Source: Thiobacillus sp. 65-29
Lineage (GTDB): Bacteria; Pseudomonadota; Gammaproteobacteria; Burkholderiales; Thiobacillaceae
Reading direction: 5' to 3'
DNA length: 33,390 nt
Assembly: GCA_001899775.1 (NCBI GenBank)
Contig: MKWN01000002.1
Location: forward strand, 1-33,390
The position numbers were made by a program, and so were the translations under genes. Below, one piece after another: positions 25,994 to 31,811 of this stretch (its first letter is position 1; each line of letters starts with the position of its first letter). The notes below the pieces were generated by a model. It had not been told where the DNA came from and did no database searches. It saw only the letters and a program-made list of their open reading frames with translations.

Positions 25994-26015
25994 GTTATAT
26001 ATGTAAAAATATAAC
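25994..26015. promoter_or_regulatory. ModE-like dyad between moaA and mobB
   Basis: GTTATAT (25994-26000) and ATATAAC (26009-26015) form a perfect inverted repeat with eight bases between. Facing TATAT/ATATA half-sites are typical of the molybdate sensor ModE. The site is centred in the shared upstream region of two molybdenum cofactor genes. No modE gene is in view. Confidence 0.5.
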
Positions 26016-26035
26016 AACTTCGGAGGCGGCAGGCA

Positions 26036-26536
26036 ATGAGAGTTTTTGGCATCGCGGGCTATAGCGGCAGCGGCAAGACCACGCTCATCGAGCGGGTGTT
26101 GCCGCAACTCGCCGCGCGCGGCCTGTGGGTCGCGGTGATCAAGCACACGCACCACGACTTCGACATCGATCAGCCTGGCAAGGACAGCTGGCGCGCGCGC
26201 TCAGCGGGGGCGGCGGCGGTGCTGCTGTCTTCCGACCACCGTACCGCGCTGCTCACCGAGCACCGCAACATGCCGCCGGCGCTCGACGCGCTGCTCGACC
26301 GGTTGCCGCCGTGCGACCTGGTCCTGGTCGAAGGCTACAAGCGCGAGCCGATCCCGAAGCTCGAAGTGCACCGCGCGGCGACCGGCAAGCCCTGGCTGTT
26401 CCCCGAAGACCCGCACATCCTCGCGGTGGCGAGCGATGTCGCACCGCCCGATGGTTTTCCCCGCATCGACCTCGATGCGATTCCGCAACTCACCGATTTC
26501 ATCGTCGACCATGCTCTCAGCCGATCAACTGCTTGA
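26036..26536 (+). CDS. mobB: Molybdopterin-guanine dinucleotide biosynthesis protein MobB
   Basis: GTP-binding adaptor that assists MobA in adding GMP to molybdopterin, needed for the bis-MGD cofactor of formate dehydrogenase. The 166 residues begin with Walker A GYSGSGKT (8-15), then KHTHHDFDIDQPGKDSWRHR-type sequence and VLVEGYKREPIPKLEVHR. GGAGG lies upstream of the ATG. The 3' end overlaps the moeA start by 26 nt. mobA is not in the window. Confidence 0.95.
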   Translation: MRVFGIAGYSGSGKTTLIERVLPQLAARGLWVAVIKHTHHDFDIDQPGKDSWRARSAGAAAVLLSSDHRTALLTEHRNMPPALDALLDRLPPCDLVLVEGYKREPIPKLEVHRAATGKPWLFPEDPHILAVASDVAPPDGFPRIDLDAIPQLTDFIVDHALSRSTA

Positions 26537-27704
26537 CGCCCTGCTCGAACGCGCGCGCGGCGTCACCCAACGGGAAACCGTTGCCGTCACCGACGCGCTC
26601 GGACGCGTGCTTGCCGCACCGCAGACTTCCGGCGTCACCGTGCCGCCCATGGACAACAGCGCGATGGACGGCTATGCGGTACGCGTTGCCGACGTCGCCA
26701 CACCCGGGGTGAAGCTGGCCGTGTCGCAGCGCATCCTCGCCGGCGCCGTCGGCGTGCCGCTCGCGCCCGGTTCCGCGGCGCGCATCTTCACCGGCGCGCC
26801 GGTGCCACCCGGCGCCGACGCCGTGGTGATGCAGGAATACTGTGCGGCGGAAGGCGACGTCGTGGCCATCCACACCCAGCCGCACGTTGGCGAGAACATC
26901 CGCCGTGCCGGCGAGGACGTCCGCGCGGGCGACGCGGTGCTCGCCACCGGCACCCGTCTGGGTGCGGCGGAAATGGGACTCGCCGCATCGGTGGGACTGG
27001 CCGCACTGCCGGTGTTCAGGAAACTCAAGGTGGCCTGCTTCTTCACCGGCGACGAACTGGTCGCGCCGGGCATGACGCTCGCGCCGGGGCAGATCTACAA
27101 CTCCAACCGCTATACGCTGGCGGGCCTCATCGCCGGACTGGGCTGCGAACTCATCGACCTCGGTATCGTGCCGGACACACTGGACGCGACCGAGGCGGCG
27201 CTGGCGCGCGCGGCGCGCGAAGCGGACGTCGTCATCACCAGCGGCGGCGTGTCGGTGGGAGAGGCGGACTACGTCAAAACCGCGGTGGAAAAGCTCGGCC
27301 GCGTCGAGATGTGGAAAGTGGCGATGAAACCCGGCAAGCCGCTCGTCTACGGGCGCGTCGGCGAGGCGGATTTCATCGGCCTGCCCGGCAATCCGGTATC
27401 CGCCTTCGTCACCTTCGGCCTGTTCGTGCGACCCTTCCTGCTCAAGCGCATGGGCGCCGCCGACGTGCTGTATCGCGCGTTCGCGGTGCAGGCCGGCTTC
27501 GCATGGAGCAAGCCCGGCACGCGGCGCGAATTCCTGCGCGCGCGCCTGCAACCCGACGGCCGGCTGGCGCTGTTCCCCAACCAGAGCTCGGGCGTGCTGA
27601 CCTCGTGCGCCTGGGCCGACGGCCTGGTCGACCTGCCCATCGGCCAGACCATCCGGCAGGGCGACTGGGTGCGTTTCATTCCTTTTTCGGAGCTGCTTGC
27701 ATGA
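26511..27704 (+). CDS. moeA: Molybdopterin molybdenumtransferase MoeA
   Basis: Inserts molybdate into adenylated molybdopterin. The 397 residues carry MDNSAMDGYAVR, FTGAPVPPGADAVVMQE, GENIRRAGEDV, FFTGDELV, YNSNRYTL, TSGGVSVGEADYVK and LPGNPVSAFVTF, all standard MoeA blocks. The start at 26511 lies inside mobB, and the frame is open further upstream, but alignment and length support this ATG. The stop overlaps the moaD start (ATGA). Confidence 0.96.
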   Translation: MLSADQLLDALLERARGVTQRETVAVTDALGRVLAAPQTSGVTVPPMDNSAMDGYAVRVADVATPGVKLAVSQRILAGAVGVPLAPGSAARIFTGAPVPPGADAVVMQEYCAAEGDVVAIHTQPHVGENIRRAGEDVRAGDAVLATGTRLGAAEMGLAASVGLAALPVFRKLKVACFFTGDELVAPGMTLAPGQIYNSNRYTLAGLIAGLGCELIDLGIVPDTLDATEAALARAAREADVVITSGGVSVGEADYVKTAVEKLGRVEMWKVAMKPGKPLVYGRVGEADFIGLPGNPVSAFVTFGLFVRPFLLKRMGAADVLYRAFAVQAGFAWSKPGTRREFLRARLQPDGRLALFPNQSSGVLTSCAWADGLVDLPIGQTIRQGDWVRFIPFSELLA

Positions 27705-27955
27705 ATACGCTACGCGTTCTGTACTTCGCCCGCCTGCGCGAGCGCTTCGGCATGGCCGAAGAGACCCTCGAATTTTCCGGCGCCACCGCCGCGGATCTCG
27801 TCGCCACGCTGCACGCACGCGGCGGGGCCTGGGCCGAGGAACTCGGCGGCAGCCGCACGTTCCGCGTCGCGGTCAACCAGGACGTCGTCGCGCTCGACAC
27901 GCCGCTGCCCGAGCGTGCGGAAGTCGCGCTCTTCCCTCCGGTAACCGGAGGGTGA
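27701..27955 (+). CDS. moaD: Molybdopterin synthase small subunit MoaD
   Basis: Ubiquitin-like sulfur carrier whose C-terminal thiocarboxylate gives sulfur to MoaE. It has 84 residues, starts MNTLRVLYFARLRERFG and ends FPPVTGG, with the functional Gly-Gly terminus. It overlaps moeA by four bases and is four bases from moaE, so the three are translated together. Confidence 0.95.
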   Translation: MNTLRVLYFARLRERFGMAEETLEFSGATAADLVATLHARGGAWAEELGGSRTFRVAVNQDVVALDTPLPERAEVALFPPVTGG

Positions 27956-27959
27956 GTCG

Positions 27960-28415
27960 ATGAAGATCCTCGTGCAGGGGGACGCCTTCGACCTCGGCGC
28001 CGAAGTCGACGCGATGCGTCACGGCCGCACCGACATCGGCGCAATCGCCAGCTTCGTCGGTCTCGCGCGCGACATGAACGAGGGCAGCGGCGTGGCGGCG
28101 ATGACCCTGGAGCATTATCCGGGCATGACCGAGAACGCGCTGGGCAAGGTCGTCGACGACGCATGCGCGCGCTGGCCGCTTCTCGACGTGACCGTGATCC
28201 ACCGCGTCGGCCGTCTGCTGCCGGGCGACCCCATCGTGCTGGTGGCGGTGGCGTCGAGCCATCGCGGCGAGGCGTTCGCCGCGTGCGAGTTCATCATGGA
28301 TTACCTGAAGACCCGGGCGCCGTTCTGGAAGAGGGAAGAAACGCCGGAGGGCGCGCGCTGGGTCGAGGCGCGCGCCAGCGACGAGGACGCGGCGGCACGC
28401 TGGCTCGCAGACTGA
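27960..28415 (+). CDS. moaE: Molybdopterin synthase large subunit MoaE
   Basis: Catalytic subunit that turns cyclic pyranopterin monophosphate into molybdopterin with MoaD. The 151 residues contain IGAIASFVGLARD, LEHYPGMTE, IHRVGRL, VAVASSHRGEAFAACEF, and the catalytic lysines Lys117 and Lys124 in DYLKTRAPFWKRE. The length matches the family. It is last in the mobB-moeA-moaD-moaE run; the marR promoter follows. Confidence 0.96.
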   Translation: MKILVQGDAFDLGAEVDAMRHGRTDIGAIASFVGLARDMNEGSGVAAMTLEHYPGMTENALGKVVDDACARWPLLDVTVIHRVGRLLPGDPIVLVAVASSHRGEAFAACEFIMDYLKTRAPFWKREETPEGARWVEARASDEDAAARWLAD

Positions 28416-28439
28416 AATTCTCTCCGGCGGGGCTGGGGC

Positions 28440-28487
28440 TTGACATTTGTTCTAACGCGAACTAAAGTGGTTCGTGTTAGAACAAAT
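28440..28487 (+). promoter_or_regulatory. marR promoter with overlapping 18-bp inverted repeat
   Basis: A sigma-70 promoter TTGACA (28440-28445), 17 bases, TAAAGT (28463-28468) is overlaid by an inverted repeat: ATTTGTTCTAACGCGAAC (28445-28462) and its near-complement (28470-28487), one mismatch, seven bases apart. Each arm is itself a small dyad, GTTC-N6-GAAC. Binding would cover both promoter boxes, so autorepression by the MarR protein is likely. Confidence 0.82.
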
Positions 28488-28497
28488 ATTGCCCTCA

Positions 28498-28935
28498 ATG
28501 CGTGCTGCCGAATTCCTTCCTACCGTCCAGGCCCTGGTCCAGACCTATCAGGCTTTCGAGTCCTGTTCCGGCGCGCACATCCGCACCCTGGGACTGACAC
28601 CGCCGCAGTTCGACATCGTCGCCACACTGGGCAACACGCCCGGCATGACCGCCACCGAACTCGGCGAGAAGACGCTCATCACCAAGGGGACGCTGACCGG
28701 CGTGGTCGACCGTCTCGCCGCGCGAGGCTGGGTCGAGCGCGTTGCCCACGACAGCGACCGCCGCTGCCAGATCATCCGTCTCACGCCGGCCGGCGAGGCC
28801 CTGTTCAAGCAGACATTCCCCGCGCACCTGGCCTACCTGGCGCGCTGTTTCGCAACGGCCAGCGCCGCGCAGCACAAGCGTTGGCAGGCGGCACTGCGCG
28901 AACTGGCCGGACTTTTCGCCAAGGAGAATCCCTGA
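28498..28935 (+). CDS. MarR-family transcriptional regulator
   Basis: A 145-residue winged-helix regulator. The DNA-binding part runs from about 33 to 100: LTPPQFDIVATLG, MTATELGEKTLITKGTLTGVVDRLAARGWVER, and wing DSDRRCQIIRLT. Cysteines at 23, 90 and 117 could allow redox sensing, which is inference. ATG 28498 is used because the likely transcription start lies after the in-frame GTG at 28474. The stop overlaps the next ATG by one base (TGATG), so it is co-translated with cytochrome b561, and the operator upstream fits autoregulation. Confidence 0.9.
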   Translation: MRAAEFLPTVQALVQTYQAFESCSGAHIRTLGLTPPQFDIVATLGNTPGMTATELGEKTLITKGTLTGVVDRLAARGWVERVAHDSDRRCQIIRLTPAGEALFKQTFPAHLAYLARCFATASAAQHKRWQAALRELAGLFAKENP

Positions 28936-29483
28936 TGCCCGATCGCTACACCCCGCCCGCCATCGTCCTGCATTGGCTGGTCGCCCTGTTGATCTTCGTC
29001 GCCTTTCCCCTCGGCGTCTATATGCACGAGCTGCCGCTTTCGCCCAGGAAGTTGCAGTTATACAGCTACCACAAGTGGATCGGCGTGACGATCTTCCTGC
29101 TGGTCGGCCTGCGTCTCGCCTGGCGCGCGACGCACGTACCGCCGCCGCTGCCGGCGGGCATCGCCGCGTGGCAGCTGCGCGCCAGCGCGATCGTGCATGG
29201 CCTGCTGTATGTCCTGATGCTCGCGATACCGCTTACCGGCTGGCTCATGAGCTCGGCCAAAGGTTTTCCGACGGTGTGGTTCGGCATCCTGCCCCTGCCG
29301 GATCTGGTGGAAAAAAACCGCGAACTCGGCGACCTGCTCGCCGGCGTGCACCAGACACTGAACTTTGCGTTGCTGGGGCTGGTCATCCTGCACGTTGCCG
29401 CGGCCCTGCAACATCATTTCATCGAACGTCAGCCCTTCCTGCAGCGCATGGGTCCGGGCGGAAAGGCAAAGGAATCGACATGA
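28935..29483 (+). CDS. Cytochrome b561 family protein
   Basis: Four-helix diheme membrane protein of the bacterial cytochrome b561 (CybB/YodB) type that can exchange electrons with quinones or superoxide. The 182 residues have hydrophobic segments at about 10-29, 48-63, 84-104 and 138-158. Histidines at 13, 46, 139 and 153 are the likely heme ligands. AAGGAG precedes the ATG, and the stop overlaps the yceI start (ATGA). Genes of this kind often pair with yceI, as here. Confidence 0.93.
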   Translation: MPDRYTPPAIVLHWLVALLIFVAFPLGVYMHELPLSPRKLQLYSYHKWIGVTIFLLVGLRLAWRATHVPPPLPAGIAAWQLRASAIVHGLLYVLMLAIPLTGWLMSSAKGFPTVWFGILPLPDLVEKNRELGDLLAGVHQTLNFALLGLVILHVAAALQHHFIERQPFLQRMGPGGKAKEST

Positions 29484-30034
29484 GAACACTGACCCTCGGA
29501 TTGCTCGCCCTGTTCGTCGCCTCCACGGCGCACGCGGTGGAATACACCACGGTACTGCCCAAGCAGAGCCGCGTCGACTTCGAATTCCGCCAGATGGGCG
29601 TGCCGGTGAAGGGCGGTTTCAAGCGCTTCACCGCCCAGATGGCCTTCGATCCGGCACGTCCGGAAGCCGCCCGCGCACAGATCGACATCGATCTGGCCAG
29701 CATCGACGCCGGATCGCGCGAGGCCGACGAAGAAGCAGCCGGCAAGCTCTGGTTCAACCGCAGCGCCTACCCCAAGGCGACGTTCGTATCGTCCAGCGTG
29801 CGTGCGCTGGGCGACGACCGCTACGAGATGCGCGGCACGCTGACGCTCAAGGGCCGCAGCCGCGAACTCGTCGTGCCGGTGCGCTTCGTACCCGGCAAAA
29901 CCGCCGCTGGCTTCGACGGCAGCTTCATTCTCAAACGCCTCGATTTCGGTATCGGCGAAGGCATGTGGGCCGACGTGGCCACCGTCGCCAACGAAGTCCG
30001 CGTAACTTTCCGTATTGCCGCCACCGGCAAGTAA
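29480..30034 (+). CDS. YceI-family periplasmic lipid-binding protein 1
   Basis: A 184-residue exported lipocalin-like beta-barrel that binds isoprenoid-type lipids in known family members. A Sec signal peptide ends in AHA (about residue 19). The barrel shows DFEFRQMGVPVKGGFKRF, IDIDLASIDAG, FVSSSVRALG, LTLKGRSRELVVPVRF and LDFGIGEGMW. It overlaps the cytochrome b561 gene by four bases, so the two act together. It differs clearly from the two paralogues downstream and lacks their cysteine pair. Confidence 0.92.
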   Translation: MRTLTLGLLALFVASTAHAVEYTTVLPKQSRVDFEFRQMGVPVKGGFKRFTAQMAFDPARPEAARAQIDIDLASIDAGSREADEEAAGKLWFNRSAYPKATFVSSSVRALGDDRYEMRGTLTLKGRSRELVVPVRFVPGKTAAGFDGSFILKRLDFGIGEGMWADVATVANEVRVTFRIAATGK

Positions 30035-30063
30035 CCCGCAGTTCCACCCACGAGGAGCCACGC

Positions 30064-30642
30064 ATGAAACGTATCGCCCCCCTGTTCGCGTTGACCGTCT
30101 TGACCGCCGCCGCGCATGCCGCGCCGGAGACCTACACCGTCGACAACAGCCACACCTTCCCGTATTTCACCTACAGCCACTTCGGTTTCTCCAATCAAAC
30201 CCACCGCTTCGACAAGACCAGCGGCACGGTCACACTCGACCGGGCGGCGAAGACCGGTGCCGTCGATGTGGTGATCGATGCCAAGTCGGTGAACACCGGG
30301 TTTCCGCTGTTCAACGAACACATCCAGAGTGAGGATTTCTTCGACACTGCGCAGCATCCGACCATCACCTTCAAATCGAAGGCGATGAAGTTCAAGGGCG
30401 ACCAGCCGGTCAGCGTCACCGGCGACCTCACGCTCAAGGGGGTGACGCGGCCGGTGACGCTGGCGATCAGCCAGTTCAAGTGCATGACGCATCCGGTACG
30501 CAAGGTCGATGCCTGCGGCGCCAACGCGAGCACCACCCTGAAGCGCACCGACTTCAACATGGGCAAGTACGCACCGGGCGTCAGCGATGAGGTGTCGCTG
30601 GTGATCGCGATTGAGACCTACAAGGCAGCGCCGGCACCGTAA
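30064..30642 (+). CDS. YceI-family periplasmic protein 2
   Basis: A 192-residue paralogue with a signal peptide ending near AHA-APETY. Family blocks include YTVDNSHTFPYFTYSHFGFS, VVIDAKSVNTGF, SEDFFDTAQHPTITFKS, LTLKGVTRPVTL and RTDFNMGKY. Cys140 and Cys151 can form a disulfide in the oxidising periplasm, a pair shared with the third copy. It lies 29 nt after the first yceI with a GAGGAG ribosome site and is probably the last gene of the marR operon. Confidence 0.93.
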   Translation: MKRIAPLFALTVLTAAAHAAPETYTVDNSHTFPYFTYSHFGFSNQTHRFDKTSGTVTLDRAAKTGAVDVVIDAKSVNTGFPLFNEHIQSEDFFDTAQHPTITFKSKAMKFKGDQPVSVTGDLTLKGVTRPVTLAISQFKCMTHPVRKVDACGANASTTLKRTDFNMGKYAPGVSDEVSLVIAIETYKAAPAP

Positions 30643-30671
30643 GTCGGCTGGCTGGCACCGTCGGAGCAGGA

Positions 30672-30710
30672 CTGACCGGAAATCCGCTTTGGCCGTTGGA
30701 TTTCCGTCAG
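30672..30710. terminator. Long hairpin after yceI 2
   Basis: CTGACCGGAAATCC (30672-30685) pairs with GGATTTCC-GTCAG (30698-30710) apart from one unpaired base, with a 12-base loop. It lies 30 nt after the stop. There is no T-run, so it may end transcription with help or protect the 3' end. A smaller ACACG/CGTGT hairpin followed by TTT is at 30748-30766. Confidence 0.5.
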
Positions 30711-30803
30711 CCGTTCCCCGCCGGCCGCGTGTCCATCAATAGGATCGACACGTAACGCCGTGTTTTGATGGAATATTTATGTGAGACCTTGGGCGGATGG
30801 GCA

Positions 30804-30820
30804 TGGCACGCTGGTTGCAC
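30804..30820 (+). promoter_or_regulatory. Sigma-54 promoter for yceI 3
   Basis: TGGCACG (30804-30810), four bases, TTGCAC (30815-30820) is an exact match to the -24/-12 consensus of sigma-54. Transcription should begin near 30830, leaving an 85-nt leader before the ATG at 30915. An activator protein would be needed; its gene and sites are not obvious in the window. Confidence 0.8.
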
Positions 30821-30858
30821 GTGAGAAATACGTACCGGGCGTATGCACCGTCCGGGCG

Positions 30859-30875
30859 GGGCGGCCAAGCCGCCC
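30859..30875 (+). promoter_or_regulatory. Hairpin in the leader of yceI 3
   Basis: GGGCGGC-CAA-GCCGCCC, a perfect seven-pair stem, lies within the predicted leader about 40 nt before the start codon. It may stabilise the mRNA or be a chance GC-rich fold. Confidence 0.4.
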
Positions 30876-30914
30876 ACGCAAATATCCGCGTGTCCATTCG
30901 CACAAGGAGCTCAC

Positions 30915-31520
30915 ATGAACCGTCTCACCCTGTTCGCAATGCTGCTTGTCTGTGCCACGTCCGCTCAGGCGGCGCCTGAAACCTATATCATCGATGCCAG
31001 CCAGACGGCATCACTGTTCAGCTATCGCACGCTGGGCCTGCCCAGCCTGACCCACCGCTTCGAGCGCATACGCGGACGCATGGTGTTCGATCTGACCGCC
31101 GGCACCGGATCGGCCGATGTGACCATCGATGCCACGTCGGTTAACACCGGCCAAGCCACGCTGGACACAAAGATTCAGAATGCGGATTTCTTCGATACCG
31201 CCAACCATCCTGCGATCACTTTCAAGTCCACGCGCATGACACTCGATGGCGATCAACCGAGCCTCGCGGGCCTGCTCACGATCAAGGGTGTGACGAAACC
31301 GGTGACACTGGCGCTGAGCAACTTTCACTGCATGCAGGATCCGAATTTCAAGGTCGACGCCTGCGGCGCCCGCGCGACGGTCACGGTGAAACGTTCGGAC
31401 TTCAATATGGGCAAGTACGCCTTCCTCATCAGCGACGAAATCACGCTGAGCCTGGCCTTCCGTGCCGTCAAGCAGGATGCCTACATCCAGGTGGCAAGCC
31501 GCGACCCCATGCAGCAATAA
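30915..31520 (+). CDS. YceI-family periplasmic protein 3
   Basis: A 201-residue paralogue of the gene at 30064. A signal peptide ends near AQA-APETY. It shares DATSVNTGQ, NADFFDTANHPAITFKS, LTIKGVTKPVTL, KVDACGARA and RSDFNMGKY with copy 2, including the cysteine pair (Cys139, Cys150), so the two come from a duplication. AAGGAG precedes the ATG. Unlike the first two it has its own sigma-54 promoter, so it should be made under different conditions. Confidence 0.93.
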   Translation: MNRLTLFAMLLVCATSAQAAPETYIIDASQTASLFSYRTLGLPSLTHRFERIRGRMVFDLTAGTGSADVTIDATSVNTGQATLDTKIQNADFFDTANHPAITFKSTRMTLDGDQPSLAGLLTIKGVTKPVTLALSNFHCMQDPNFKVDACGARATVTVKRSDFNMGKYAFLISDEITLSLAFRAVKQDAYIQVASRDPMQQ

Positions 31521-31597
31521 ATCCGAATTGTCCGTTGGGCGGCAGGAGACCCGCTTGCGCACCGAATCCGGCTTTCACGCAATGCCAATGCCCATTT

Positions 31598-31613
31598 GCA
31601 CCGCAAGCGGTGC
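31598..31613. terminator. Hairpin after yceI 3
   Basis: GCACCGC-AA-GCGGTGC is a perfect seven-pair stem 78 nt after the stop. No T-tract follows, so the call as a terminator is weak. Confidence 0.35.
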
Positions 31614-31639
31614 TCCACACGGGGTAGGGTGTCGTAGGA

Positions 31640-31655
31640 GGGCCGCCCTCGGCCC
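31640..31655. repeat. REP-type hairpin (GTAGGAG...CGATG)
   Basis: GGGCCG-CCCT-CGGCCC flanked by GTAGGA on the left and GATG on the right, the arrangement of a common proteobacterial REP family. It differs from the REP at 8318 and 20822. The remainder of the 291-nt gap between yceI 3 and rlhA has no gene I can support. Confidence 0.55.
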
Positions 31656-31770
31656 GATGCCGTAAAGGCTTCCCCGCCCGAAGATCGCGGCGAGCACCCG
31701 GATGGCATGGAGGCGCCGCCCCTGCCAGGACCGCATGGGCGTCTGTCAGGCCGTTTGGGCTGATGGGTCA

Positions 31771-31799
31771 CGTGTCGATATGCGAATGGATTTTTTGGG
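31771..31799 (+). repeat. Dispersed motif copy 3, upstream of rlhA
   Basis: Ends AATGGATTTTTTGGG like the copy before selC, with five differences over 29 bases. No GTCGGGCT hairpin precedes it here. It finishes 12 bases before the rlhA ATG. Confidence 0.55.
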
Positions 31800-31811
31800 A
31801 TAAAGACTAAA

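Noticed and set aside
28474-28497. GTG start for the MarR gene
   Set aside because: It overlaps the operator and sits at about the predicted transcription start, so it could not be translated from this promoter.
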